Positions 20,101 through 31,719 of a stretch of DNA of 64,000 nt are shown here, one piece after another (positions within the stretch are counted from its first letter, which is position 1; the number at the start of each line of letters is the position of its first letter). Location of the stretch: positions 5,775,049 through 5,839,048 of the forward strand of contig JARUPZ010000002.1 in assembly GCA_031213475.1 (NCBI GenBank), read 5' to 3'. Origin of the DNA: Nereocystis luetkeana (lineage: Eukaryota; Sar; Phaeophyceae; Laminariales; Laminariaceae). The translations under genes were made by a program, and so were the position numbers. Below the pieces are notes generated by a model that was given only the letters and a program-made list of their open reading frames with translations, did no database searches and had not been told where the DNA came from.

Positions 20101-20545
20101 TTTGGCTGGAGTGGCTGGCCACGATTTTGCATTACACCAGGCATGAATTTTGTTGGTAATACGCGGTCTTGCCTGGTTACGTCGGTTTGATGTGTTAACG
20201 AGGAGTAATAACGAACATGACAGTTTCGCGACCCAATATTTTGCTACAAGAGACTGGCCAAGATTTTGCTACAAGAGACTGGCCAAGATTTCGCATTTCA
20301 CCTGTGGCATGAAGGTTCGTTCTGTTTCACGGTTTTGCCTGTACGCCCGTTTGACGTGAGAACGAGGTGTGATGTGTATTATGACGGTTTCGCGAGGCGA
20401 TGTTTGGCTGGGGAGACTGCTTAAGATTATGTATTTCACCTGGCATACCCTGTCGTTGGGAATAGGCGGTCTTGGCCCTGTACGTATACGTTTGACGCGA
20501 TCATAGACATGACGGTTTTACAACGCGCCAATCCGATCGGATCGC
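20101..20545 (+). repeat. Imperfect tandem array, about 140-165 bp period
   Basis: Three diverged units begin near 20101, 20237 and 20402. Shared words are TTGGCTGG, GACTGGCCAAGATTT or close variants, ATTTCACCTGGCAT, CGGTCTTGCC and GTTTGACG, ending with ATGACGGTTT. Within the second unit the 24-bp segment GCTACAAGAGACTGGCCAAG plus ATTT is itself duplicated (20243-20291). No coding potential is seen. Confidence 0.7.
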
Positions 20546-20647
20546 GATGCGAGCGCGTGTATCGTTGTCGGCGCACCAACAGTCGAAATTGAGAGTCTTT
20601 TGTTTTGTGACTGCCTGTGATTGAATTCGCAGGCTGACTAAGGCTCA

Positions 20648-20879
20648 TTCTTACCGGAGAGCGTTTTTTTCCAAATTTTTCAAAGTTTGGAAATAATTGG
20701 AGATATGTATCGATATCCGAAGGCGTTCTGTCACTATTCGTGAAATTCTCCAGAAGCAAAAATATCAAGTTCGTTAACATTCCAATATTAGGAGAAAAAA
20801 AAACAGGAAAATATGGAAGATTGAAAAATTGCGCGAAAAAAATGTCGAAAAATTGGAAAAAAAAGCTCTCCGATAAGAA
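20648..20879 (+). mobile_element. MITE-like element, copy 1
   Basis: The left end TTCTTACCGGAGAGCG is matched by an inverted right end, GCTCTCCGATAAGAA, each flanked inside by poly-T or poly-A. The 232-bp interior is AT-rich and noncoding. A related element at 60972-61566 shares GGAAATAATTGG, GATATGTATC and GGCGTTCTGTCA, followed by ATTCGTGAAATTC. The size, terminal inverted repeats and lack of an open frame fit a non-autonomous DNA transposon; no clear target duplication was found for this copy. Confidence 0.65.
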
Positions 20880-21441
20880 CGACCCTATATAGCTCGATGC
20901 AAGCAGCAGCGCACAAATTACGACAGCCGTGAATTGCTGTCACGATATTACAGGCCCGAAATCGGCTCTTCTCTGTCGCCTCCAAAACTGCCCTTTCTTA
21001 TCTAAATTTGGCACCCGATGCGTATGCTCTATATCCTTCAAGAGTCTTGGAACTAAAATACTAATGACACTTGGTATCAAGAGCCTATGGTATTTTTGAC
21101 ACTTGTGTATGGTTGTGCATCGTTTCTATGACGTCACGTTGTACCAACTTAACCCGCAACACACGCGGAGTCGAGTTGCAACTGACGCGAAGTCGAGCTG
21201 CGCTGGCCTCTTGTACGATGGTGGCATTAATCACAACCTGGTAACTGTAACACCCCTGGTCCTCATGCCTTTTACTGGTATTAAGATACCCCGTAACCCT
21301 AGAAAGGCCTACCAGGTATTTATTACTTTTATTAATAGACGAGCTCAACAAGAAAAATCCTATTTATCGTCTTCCGCACTATCTGCGTCCCCTTGTTGTC
21401 GGCGTCCTCGATTTTTTTAGCAGCTGAATATCTGTTTGGCC

Positions 21442-24184
21442 TCATTCCTCGTCTGTTCTTGATGCCCCCGCGTCATCACTCCCTTGCTCGTTGGTTCCCA
21501 CGAGAGCTTCGATCTTCTGTCGAAGCACGGCCGCATTTGCCCCCGAGAATTGCTCCACAACTTTTCCGCTTCTTATGAAGAGGAACGTCGGCATTTGAAA
21601 CACCTCGTATTTCTGCGCTGTTTCCTGATTCAGTGCAAACATAGGAACAAGAGTTAGAACATGTCTTGCGTGCTGAATATCAAATTGATACACGTTTCAC
21701 TGAGGGAGCGAGATGAGTGTTTCAACCCCCATAGTAGTCGGGGGGAGCCTTTACAGGTGAAAAAAATGCCATGGCTATGGTTGGCGGCTAGTTTCGAGCT
21801 ATTGACAAGTTACCTTGCGGCTGAATCGAAACGTCGAAGGTTTTATCGCCCAATCGCGCGATAAAAGCGGGAGGGGGGGGGGATGCTGACGTAGGACACC
21901 AATACGCAACACGATCTTGACTCGCCCAGAGAAACAGACCATGTGTACGTGGGCAGTGCCACAGTAGTCCTGTTGTCACCCTGTGCCTCGAGCCCACTAC
22001 TTACAATGGCTCGCACCTCCAAATGCTATCGCATGGCGTCGCCACGAAGCTTGGTTGGTGGCGATTCTCAGCCGATCAAGGATTATTGATACTACTATTG
22101 TAGTACCAAAGCGGCAACGAGCTGCAACGATATTCGCCGACCAGGTCAGGAATCATGCGGCGATTCTCTCGAGCCAACTGCTAAAAATACTGACTTGAAC
22201 GAGATTCCGACAGTTGGCATACATCGACCGGTTGCACTCATCCGCTAGGGGGGGCTTTGGACGAGCATTTTTTAATTCGACACACGTAAGGTATTAAGCT
22301 GAATAAAAACTGAACGATCCCCAACTTTGCAAGGTGAGTGATGCGTCGGTCGGACATCAGGCTTGTTCCGTGTTCACGGCATCTGCTGATTCTAGGTCAT
22401 CTTAGACTTCAAACGACTTTTCATGGTTCGTGAAACGGCCTTGAAGGTGTTGACGATATACCAGTATTGTAATATTAATAGTACGCAGCCTCCAGCGTGC
22501 ACGTTGCTTCTGCGTGGAGCGGCCGCTAAGGGAGGATGCATGTACTGTAATACCTGGTAGGAGATGTCAGAGTTGGGTGCATTGAATTATTCAACGTTCG
22601 GCATGACTTCGAGAAAACGAATGACAACAGTATATCCAACACGGCCGCGATGGCACCTCCATCGTAGAGCTCTTTTCAATGCCTACACACATAATTATGA
22701 GAGAGAGGTCTGTCCACTTTGCGGCTTTGAGCCGATCAGATTCAGTCATTGGGATACAGGTATGACAGCAGTACAACATCATCTATTAATAGCCTTAATA
22801 TTGCTGTGTTTCACGCTACAGACGCTGGTTGCGCTCTTCACGCACGGTACGGTATTGCGGTATTGAGAGTGCGTTGTTGTTGTTGTCTCAAAAAATATCT
22901 GGGGTACCACACCGAAAGCCAGCGGAAGGAATAGCTACGAGCGGTACGTCTTGTCGCATGTGCAATTCATACGAGGTATCAACAGTAGTAGTGGCGCACG
23001 TAGAGTCACGTGGTGAGAAACAGCCTCCGAAACGATCGCCACGTGCTACGACAGGCGCCAGGTGGTAAGGCGAGGGTGTGATGGAAAGGGCGAACCAAGC
23101 GACTGAGGGCAGTGTAGGCAAGGGGGGCACGCTTCGAGTGGACTAGGCATGACACCACTACTGGTGTACCAGGCAGTGATGAGAATGAAGAAGCGCTCAC
23201 CTCATTCTCGTCGACGTCGACCTTGAGAAACACGACGTCTGTCAACTCTTCGCTCAGCTGCTGGAAGGCAGGGGCGATTTGCTGGCACGGGGAACACCAC
23301 GTGGCAGTGAAATCGATGCACACCAGAGCATCCCCACTGCTCGAAATAATCTCTTCGAGCTCTGCCTGCGTGGCAACCTGGTGGACCTATTGTGTTGTAG
23401 AGAGCACGAATCAATGAGTGCGCGGTTACAAAGTTGAGTATCAACTATGTAATCAGTCGAACTCACAGCTGACGTATTTCATCATTTTATAAAAAAAGGG
23501 TGCGATTGCGTGGATAATCGCAAGCGTCAAATGATTTTGGACACGGCTCGTACTCATATTGGTGTCGACTGGCTGTTATTAAATAATACCTGGTACCTGG
23601 TAGAATACACCGGGTAGAAAGTAAAGCTATTAAAGTATGATGCGGCGGGTTGAGCTGGCCCAATGCCAAGCGCGCCTGCCGAGGAGGTCATGTGGCAGTC
23701 CGTCATGGCTTGCAAAAAGCTCCAACCGTGTCATCATTCGCTACCCAAAGCCTTCAACACACGATCTTGGCCACAGTAGTGCTGGCTCGCTGGCTCACCT
23801 TGTCGGCTCCACCACGAACTGCAAGTGATCGCGGCAGGGTATTCAAGCGCGGAGAGCCTTCTTGCACCTGGAACTGCAACGAAAGCCACGAGAACACACA
23901 GACACTCAGAATTTACAGGAGCTCATGCTAGGTAGTGATGTAGCCTCAGTACACACTCTTGCTTCGTGGGGAAAACACGATGACATGTTCAATGCTCACG
24001 CCTCACAAGCTGTGCTGCAATGCGTTATGGGTACGTTATTTCGCCGCACCTCATGTTTGCTGGGTTGAAGGGTGCTGAGCGAACGAGGTTTAACCACGAA
24101 AGCAGCCCCACTTGAAGAAAGGGCAAGTATTGCCAAGCCCCACCCTAGGATTCTAGCGGGTGATCGCGTGGCAGAAGGCATCAT
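21442..24184 (-). CDS. Plastid-targeted thioredoxin
   Basis: Four exons, 5' to 3': 24184-24050, 23873-23799, 23386-23201, 21624-21442, all in phase 0; 192 residues. Residues 1-28 form a signal peptide (basic N-terminus, hydrophobic GWGLAILALSSSGAA) followed by FVVKPRSLS, a Phe at the predicted cleavage point as in bipartite presequences of heterokont plastid proteins. A basic transit-like stretch (to about residue 70, with RSLAVRGGADK) leads into one thioredoxin domain (71-175): FTATWCSPC active site (C101/C104), KVDVDENE, cis-Pro in MPTFLF and GKVVEQFSGAN. It would reduce disulfides in plastid target enzymes. The active-site dipeptide is Ser-Pro in place of the usual Gly-Pro. An acidic tail ends the protein. 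The type (m, f, x, y) cannot be assigned by eye. Confidence 0.92.
21625..23200 (-). other. Long intron 3 of the thioredoxin gene
   Basis: A 1,576-bp phase-0 intron lies between DVDENE and ETAQKYEVF. It carries a weak hairpin-repeat relative (22281-22340) and TATTAATA words near 22470 and 22783. No convincing nested gene is seen. Confidence 0.75.
23421..23497 (-). repeat. Dispersed hairpin repeat, copy c (inverted)
   Basis: Read on the minus strand this is close to copy a: ATAAAA, TACGTCAGCTGTGAGTTC, GACTGATTACATAGTTGA, then TACTCAACTTTG. The hairpin arms are preserved. It sits in thioredoxin intron 2. Confidence 0.75.
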
Positions 24185-26419
24185 GCAGTTGGATTGAGCT
24201 TGTGGGAAGCTACCCAGCAGACAATAGCCTCATTACGGGTGGTATACAGAGTATGTAGCAGGTGGAGGTTTCACATGATATTCCGGCGTTCTGTTTATGA
24301 AAATGAAACCGTCGCCACCGTTATTGAATCGAACAGGCCGACCGGTAGACCGGTATCCGGTAACTTGACATTTGATATCTTGACTGTACCGGCCGGCTAT
24401 GTACCGGTACCAGTATGTGTGCGAGTAGACTGAGACTGGAGCTTGACGGCGACAGCAGGCTAGTAGCAACATCGCAGACGGAGGCGGGCGGGGTGGCGGG
24501 AGGGATCCAACACTGTACGATGAGATGTGGGCGGTGGGCGGTAATATATAAACCTCGAGTAGGAATGCATTCTGAATTTTACAAGAAGCACGATCTTTGA
24601 AAGCACGATTCGTATATTTCGCATTTTAATGTAGGGCGATCCAGAGACGAGTACGAACAAATCCTCGGTTAATTGTCGACTTTACGTCGACGGCTGTGTT
24701 ACCGGTATGAATATGTGTTTCTTTTATACTAACGACAGCCTGCATCATACTTGAACATGAAACACTGAAATTGCCAACTTCAGGTTATCAGTGCTTCCGC
24801 TACGAGTACGCATACGTATTACCCCCTATCCAAAGGCGGGAGGTCTTGTCGTCTCGTCGTTGCCCTTTCAATAGGGCATTGTCCACTTAATTGTGTCACC
24901 GACGAGGGCTAACGAAAAAGGGGAGATGACGATTGGTACTCGTAGAAGTACGGCGCGGGGAGCCCAGCACACGGGCGTGGAACGAATCCCCATCGCCATT
25001 AATTTACGAAGTTACTGTTCGTTGTGCACACGATGGACGCAATGACTACTCGTTCATCATCCTTAATTCTGGCTCACGCCAGTCGTAGAACATGCACAAC
25101 AAATAAAGCGCTCAACGGTGATGGCGACGCGCATTAGTTCTTTGCTTGGTCGTTGAATACGAGGTATTATAGTACAGTACACTCCTTATTATTGTTGGGT
25201 GCAATATCTCACGAAATTGCACGAAGGCACCACCTCGTCCGGCGGCCAGTAGGTCCTCTCTCGCGATGCGAGCAGCAAGCCGATTTTTCGACAATGCTGG
25301 GCATGATATTGACAGCCTTGCGGCTCGATCATGCTATAATATATTGCTGTTTTTGTATGAGAGAAGACGAAAGTATACCAGGCACCTGGTAAGTTTTATC
25401 ACTGTAGTGGCATGTGCATGCGCTAGACCGTTTACAGTAAAAAGAGGTTGGTTGTGCCAAAGGTTCCACTTCCCCACAGAGAGGGGGAGCGGAGGGAAGG
25501 AGAGAAGATTAAAAGCATGCTAGCGTGGGCCACGAGCTGTTGATAGCACGCCCTCCGACAGACAGGCGCATTACAGGAGATGATTCTGAATCCTGACGCC
25601 ACGCCGAAGATATACAAAATAGACACCTACCTGACCTGTACTGCCACCCGTGAGCAGCAAAGAGCACGAAAGGCAAGCACTAACTACTTGTTCTGTGGAG
25701 GACGCGTTGGTTGGAAGTCAAATCGGCAGATGTAGCGCTGTCACCTTTTTTCTGTTTGTTGACAGCATGCTGGAAAACACCACGCAGTCGCACGCACGAC
25801 CATGACCCATCCATGTCCAAGAGGGACCGCACTGCGAAACCGTACCTTTGCGGTACTCCGTCAAAAGCTGTGTTTTGCTTTGGGGCCATTCGATGCACAA
25901 TCGCCTGCACATACGCACGCGGTTTTAGCAGCGAATCAGCGGATCCGTTGGCACGTCGCAAAGCGAAGAGTATTCGGATTTCGAAAAGTTTCCTGTCTAG
26001 GAATGGTGGCGTTCCAGTAGTGGTCGGTTGTTCTGGGGGTTCCCACCACCTCGAGTAGACAAAAGTACGCAATGGACGCTTTATTTATATTGGGGCGGCA
26101 AAACAGACAACAATTGGATCTGAGATGTCTTCGGAAAATCACGACACACTTACCTACCCAATCTAACACCCCGCCATCAAGAACGTCCGCTTGGGTACGA
26201 TTATATTTTATGACCTCGATGGCGCTCTTAGCCTGGAAAATACTATAATATATTCTATGTGTAATGTTCCGGGACCACCTTTACCTCGTGATTCGAGAGT
26301 CTCAGGGCTCCGCCCAGCGCAATACCTTGATATCTCGAAGGCATTCAATGATCTTTTCGCAAGAAAGCAAGCATCCTTCGTACATCGAGATTCACATGAC
26401 GCTGTACAAGATATCCTCC
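24185..26419. other. Left part of the accessory island, no gene recognised
   Basis: No domain or consistent exon chain was found on either strand. Open frames near 25680-26072 overlap on both strands and lack family features. The stretch 24310-24420 is dense in ACCGGT/CCGG words. It probably contains the thioredoxin promoter next to 24184 and old repeat debris leading into the copia remnant. Confidence 0.55.
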
Positions 26420-28980
26420 AGCTCCTCATATCTCAGACCTACTCCAAAAAACTTGAACTCGCGGTGGAAGGACGGGTGGTTGGGTGAACAACAGCAAGAC
26501 CCATCGAGTGTACAATCGGCCACCCGGCGCATTATGGAGAGCCGGAACGTCATCTTCATCGAGACACCATCACGCTTATATTCCCGCCACCGTTTGAAGA
26601 AAATTCCCAGCAGATTAATCCGCCACGCAACGGCAAGGACGACCACAACTACATCACGAACGACTACTTTCTGCGCGATCTTCGCGATTACACTTCCGTG
26701 TGGGAACCGCTTCCCGGTGCTTCTGCTGACCACGTCGCCGTGGGCGGGCTTTCAGACCATCCACCTGTGGCTGAACTCTTGAAGCGGTTCAGCGAGATCA
26801 CTAGAAGGGACACACTGAACGGGGGAGCTGCAGGATCACCGCAACAAGGGGCGATGCCCGGGGAGGAGCCTATGGACGGAGATTCGCACGAGGCTGTTCT
26901 CGAGCCACAGGAGCAGACGATGTTACCCGCGGGAGCGTCCCTGGAAACACCACTGCCTGGATGACAGCCGCTTTAACAGCGGGGACATTCGCGTCATGAA
27001 ACGACTCCTGCGGTTACGCGTGCCGGCACTGCAGCACAATCGTTTGTGAGGCGTAACACTCGCAACCGTTCAGATTATGTTTGCCTTGCGACGATCGCCA
27101 CCGGGCCCGCGCTGTCTGAGCTCCGAGGACTGAAACTCTGTACCAAGAAAACTCTGCAGGGTGTCGCGCATGAGACGTACGGAGCAGCCCCTGCCGTTGA
27201 ATATACGCCTACGCCGCGACAGCCATTCAAAGCTGTTCGGCCGGGGAGAAAGCGGAAATAACTCCAAATACCTTCGAAGAGGCCATGGCTCTACCGGCTA
27301 AAGCGCAGTGGAAAGCGGCCTCTGACACTAAGATAGCAAGCCTGAAAAATAATAATGTCTACACCCTCCTGCCGGCGACCTTTGTCCCCGCTGGACACAA
27401 GATTGTCGGCAGTAGATGGGTTTACAAGGTCAAGGCGGACAACTCACACAAGGAACGCGTTATTGTACTAGGATGGAGGCTATTGCCGGGCATTGATTTC
27501 GGCAGTACGTTTGCCCCCGTCTGCAGGCTCCGGAGCATCCGTTTGGTGCTGGCAATAGCGGCGGAGTACAATCTGGGGTGTTGGCAGCTAGACTACGACA
27601 CCGCGTTTCTGAACGCCGATGTCACAAGGAAAGTGCACGTCAAGATGACACCCGGACACGAGCAATTCTACGAAAACGGAGTCCCTCTGGTAATGAGGCT
27701 GTTGAAAAGCCTATACGGCCTCCGCCAGAGCCCGACGAACTAGTGAAACGTGATCGTTAAACATCTATCTGGTGAAAATTGACTGCAAAAGTCTCAAGTC
27801 GGACCCGTGCACCTACACCTACTCGGAGTGCGGTGCGGTTTATACCCTGACCCTGTATGTCGACGACATCCTCTTGCTCGCAGAAGACATTTCTGGTGCT
27901 TAGTCGGATCAAACAGAAGCTCATGAGTCATTTCTCAATGACGGACATGGGAGACGTGTCACTCGTGCTCGGGATGGTTGTTACTCGTGACCGGGAGAAG
28001 GGGACGGTGACCATCACCCAGGACGAATATACCAAGTCCCTGCTGAAGCGGTACGGTATGGCAAGCTGCAATCAAACGTACACGCCTGATCTGGGAAACG
28101 AGCTGTCGCTGGACCAGCCGGGGGAGAGGCTTTTTAAGTAAAGAGGGAAAACAGCGTTTCCAAGCCATCACGGGCAGCGTAATGCGCCTTGGACAGGTGG
28201 CTCGCTACGACATCTTATACGCCGTCAATCTACAGGCAGAGGCGATGTCTAAAGCGTCCAAAGCTCACATAGCGGCAGTCAAACATCTACTTCATTCTCT
28301 GGCCGGAACGGTGGATTTCGCCATCACGTACAAGCTACGTGACTTGAAGTTGACTGCATTCTTCGATGCAAACTAGGGCATCAACCCGGATAACGGCAAG
28401 TCGATGTCTTCGTATATTTGTCTTCCTTGTGAACGCCCCGGTTAGCTCCAAGGTGGGGCTGCAGGGGCTGACAACGCCATCTACTATGGAGGCAGAACTC
28501 GTGGCCGCAGCGCCAGCGATGAAGGAAGCGGTGTTCTGCTCTAGCATGATGAACGAACTGAGGTTCGGCACGCGCTTCGACAGCGTACCACTACATATCA
28601 ACAACACCTCGGCTCTGCACGTCGCCAGAAATCGGATCTACAGTTCGCGAGTCAAGCACGTGGCTCTACGGTACTTCTTCATCCAGAAACTAGCCAAGGA
28701 GGGCAGAATCACCGCCAAATGTGTTAGGGCAGAGGACCAGCTTGCTGACATTGGCACGAAGCATTCCAGAAAGCAAAGGCCGCACTACCTCAAGTTGATC
28801 AGCGAATTCAGGGCCTGAAATTGAGAAGTGCAGACGATCAAACCGTAGGGGTTCTTTTTTGCTGATTGTCTTCACTTAGTATTTTCGCGGGAATGGGGGA
28901 GTTACACTGCACGAGCCTATGCTTTTGTATAGAATATCAGTGTTTTAGTGAAGAAGTAGCGTTGCTTCCAATAAATACTG
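26420..28980 (+). mobile_element. Ty1/copia retrotransposon remnant (5'-truncated)
   Basis: In order on +: the C-terminal edge of the integrase region (TRRIMESRNVIFIETPS, about 26515-26575), a spacer, the copia reverse transcriptase (GSRWVYKVK, DFGSTFAPVCRLRSIR, QLDYDTAFLNAD, LLKSLYGLRQSP, then the YVDDILLLAED catalytic region near 27860), the RT connection region (DMGDVSLVLGM, about 27940-28130) and RNase H (MEAELVAAAPAMKEAVF, DQLADIGTKHSRK, to about 28818). Gag, protease and most of the integrase are absent, and no pair of LTRs is recognisable. The element is broken, with several interruptions, and is best treated as an old fossil copy. Pol sequence conservation suggests moderate rather than extreme age. 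Confidence 0.9.
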
Positions 28981-29007
28981 GCGGGCGTTTGTTCGTTTAT
29001 AAAGGTT

Positions 29008-30150
29008 GAACCGCTGAGGAGCTACTCAGTCAGCGCTGATTGAGTAGCTCAGTGGTCTATCCTTTATATTTCGAACAAAGGAAGTACCTTTGGGCTCGAT
29101 ACGGCCTTCCGCCGATAACGTCCTCCGGGGTTGATCAGGCCCCTAATCAGTGCCTGCTTTTTCCTTCACATGGCCCTCCTCCCTAGTTGTGAGTTCTTTT
29201 AGTCAAGTGGTTCACTCCACTTCCGATTCTCTGGTCGGATGTTCTTTTATCGTGGTTCTCTCCGCTTGATTTCCCTTTTTTTATCCCAGGCAGAAAAGGC
29301 GGAAAAATGACGTCTGGCGGGACTCGAACCCCGGACATCTTCTGTTCGAAATATACAGGATAGACCACTGAGCTACCAAACCAGCGCTGACTGAGTTGCT
29401 CTGTGGTTGAACCTCCACAATCGAACAAAAGAAGTCCGGGGTTCGAGTCCCGCCAGACGTCGTATTCCTGCTTTTTCTGCGTTGGGCAGACAAAGGAAAC
29501 TCAAGTGGAGAGAACCACGATAAAAAAAAACACACGACCAGAGAGTCGAACGTGGGGTAAACCACTTGAGTAAAATAATTCACGACTAGGGAGGGGGACC
29601 ATATGAAGGAAAAAGCAGGCGCTGATTAGGGGTCCGATCAACCCTGGAGGATGTTTCCGGCGGGAGGCCGTATCGAGCCCAAAGGTACTTTTTTTGTTCG
29701 AATATAAAGGATAGCCCACTGGACTACTCAGTCTGCGCTGACTGTAGCTCAGTGGTTTAACCTGACTGTAGCTCAGTGGTTTAACCTACACGTTTCGAAC
29801 AAAAGAAGTTCGAGTCCGGCCAGACGTCGTATTTCCGCTTTTTCTGCCGCGGGTAGAAAAAGGGAAATCAGGTGGAGAGAACCACGATAAAAGAACACTC
29901 GACCAGAGAGTCCAAAGTGGAGTGAACAACTTGAGTAAAAGAACGCACGATGCTGACTGAGTAGCTCAGTAGTCTATCCTTTATAGTCAAACAAAAGAAG
30001 TACCTTTGGGCTCGATGCGGCCTCCCGCCGATAACATCCTCCGGGTTGATCAGCCCCCTGACCAGCGCCTGGTTTTTCCTTCATACGCCCCCGTTCCCTA
30101 GTCGTGCAGACTGAGTAGCTCAGTGGTCTATCCTTTATAAACGAACAGGA
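29008..30150. repeat. Cluster of palindromic tRNA-like modules
   Basis: A ~1.1-kb cluster built from one repeated unit. The unit contains a tRNA-like A box (GTAGCTCAGTGGT), TTTCGAACAAAAGAAG, and in some copies a B box (GGGGTTCGAGTCCCGCC), followed by the spacer CCTTTGGGCTCGATACGGCC and words such as CCTTCATA. Modules occur head to head, giving palindromes centred on CAGCGCTG: 29008-29078, 29316-29461 (both arms with A and B boxes) and about 29695-29770. Further + modules start near 29745, 29952 and 30108. Part of the unit recurs inverted at 37357-37465. The arms resemble tRNAs but lack a sound acceptor and D stem, so these are SINE-like or fold-back repeats and not tRNA genes. Confidence 0.7.
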
Positions 30151-31211
30151 CAGTCGAGTATCAGGCTGCCCCCTGAACCACGTATCTTTATATACGCAAT
30201 CTACTAGATATTTCCGTTACTGTAGTAGCACGTCACGTGCTCTCATACTCGTACTACGTATCTGCCTGTCTCCTCATACTAATACAATTTTACGGAGACG
30301 TTCCGTTAGTAACACGTCACATGCTCTCATACTGGTATTGCACCGCCTTACAGCTACTGGTACGTGATACCATCACATTAGCCCACCCTGAATAGTCGTA
30401 GATGCAGACCACACGACGATCAGAGGATGACGACCATGTCATCCCAGAAATCGGGAAGGGGAGTCGAAGGTGTGGCTATTCGAAACAGGTTAAATGACGC
30501 TATACGTCTACCCCACACCTCGTAATGAGGCTTCGACGCCCCACACGTGACACAACCGCGCAAAACGAGAACAAAAAACTACGATATGCCAACGGCAAGC
30601 GCGCTACGAACCCGGGCGCGAAGGTGCCGAAAAAAGAAGGGGATCAAAATAATGTGAACGAAGAAAGTGACGGACAAAAGATAAAACAGTGCACCCTGTG
30701 ATGCATAAAAGCAAAGTCCTGTGATATATCGCACCCCGACGGGAACGGAAGGTGCGCTGCGAAGCTTGAAAGCAAATATAGGGGGGTCGACAACGAAGGA
30801 CGAAGAGGCCGGCAACAACGTGGGGCCAATGGTCTACTAATGTGAGACCCGGAAAAGCTAGGTGATAAACACACTAAAAGCGAAAGCCGAAACGCAGCGA
30901 TATTATTCGTCCGAAAACAGGAAGGCCAAGAGAAGAGAGATCAAAAGGGGATGCCTCGTACAACACAAAATGAAGATACCAAAAAAAATCACGTGTCCTA
31001 AAGCATACTACAGGGACTGGAGATAATGTGCAAGTCGTAGGGAAGACTACTCGCGGAAGAAACGGGTATGCTGAGGACGGGAGGGTCAAGAAGGAACGCC
31101 TCGCACATTGCAACAAAAGCAAAAAATATGTGATCAGTGTCGAAAGAGACACACCGGACAAGAAAAATGAGGGCGTGAATATAGAAGCCCGTTTAGGAAC
31201 ACGGTAGCACC

Positions 31212-31520
31212 ACGGTTCGGCGGCCTTCACGAGAGGTAGTGGTTGAAACGAAGCTAAAGGACCAAAAACGAATAATGATAATACACCCGAAAGTACGCGA
31301 TCACAGACGTTCGGCGGCCCTCGCGAGAGGGGGCAAGCGGAACCGGCAGTAAAAGACGGGAGAAACACTCTCAACTATTATACCACGAAAGTTTAGCGGC
31401 CCTAGCGAGAAGAGGCAGGCGGAATAGGCACGGGTATATTGAAGGAATACACACGTAAGCCCGATAGTACGATACCCTGGCAGTTCAGCGGCCCTCGCGA
31501 GAGGAGACAGGCGGATTGGC
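31212..31520 (-). repeat. Four-unit GC-rich minisatellite
   Basis: Four variants of GCGGCCCTCGCGAGAGG lie near 31219, 31313, 31397 and 31487, spaced about 84-94 bp, with partly conserved sequence between them (GGCGGAATGGCA-like, ACACACGTAAGCCC). The core contains the palindrome CTCGCGAG. It lies next to the 3' side of the gypsy element. Confidence 0.7.
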
Positions 31521-31616
31521 AGTTGTAGACAGAAAAACGCGAACCCGGATATGTCATACCGAGCTGAACAAACCAAGGAATATGTAAAAAAAGAGGCACC
31601 TTGAGAGGAACAAACG

Positions 31617-31653
31617 AAAACAAACAAACAAACAAACAAACAAACAAACAAAA
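31617..31653 (+). repeat. AAAC microsatellite
   Basis: About eight perfect AAAC units in a row. It is responsible for the repetitive open reading frame seen on the minus strand here. Confidence 0.95.
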
Positions 31654-31719
31654 AACGTGCCCGAACACAATCAGAGCGCTAGTCATGGCGGGCAGAATAG
31701 ACAGTCGGAGCACCGCGGG

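Larger units (their letters stand above)
19230..21441. other. Repeat-rich gap between convergent genes
   Basis: No credible gene lies between the malic enzyme stop and the thioredoxin stop. The gap holds a SINE-like element (19320-19570), a tandem array (20101-20545) and a small terminal-inverted-repeat element (20648-20879), all described separately. The rest is unassigned. Confidence 0.7.
30151..31715. other. Noncoding stretch flanking the gypsy element
   Basis: No gene is supported. Long minus-strand open frames here come from low-stop composition and repeats. Two sub-features are listed separately: a four-unit GC-rich tandem repeat (31212-31520) and an AAAC microsatellite (31617-31653). 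It may be the noncoding 3' end of the gypsy element, which runs on the minus strand toward this side. Confidence 0.5.

Noticed and set aside
25680-26072. A gene in the left part of the island
   Set aside because: Open frames of similar length exist on both strands and neither shows domain features.
29316-29461. Two tRNA genes on opposite strands
   Set aside because: A and B boxes are present, but the acceptor and D stems do not pair properly and the sequence is repeated several times nearby, so tRNA-derived repeats fit better.
30579-31713. Several hydrophobic minus-strand proteins
   Set aside because: The frames arise from the minisatellite and the AAAC microsatellite and show no gene structure.
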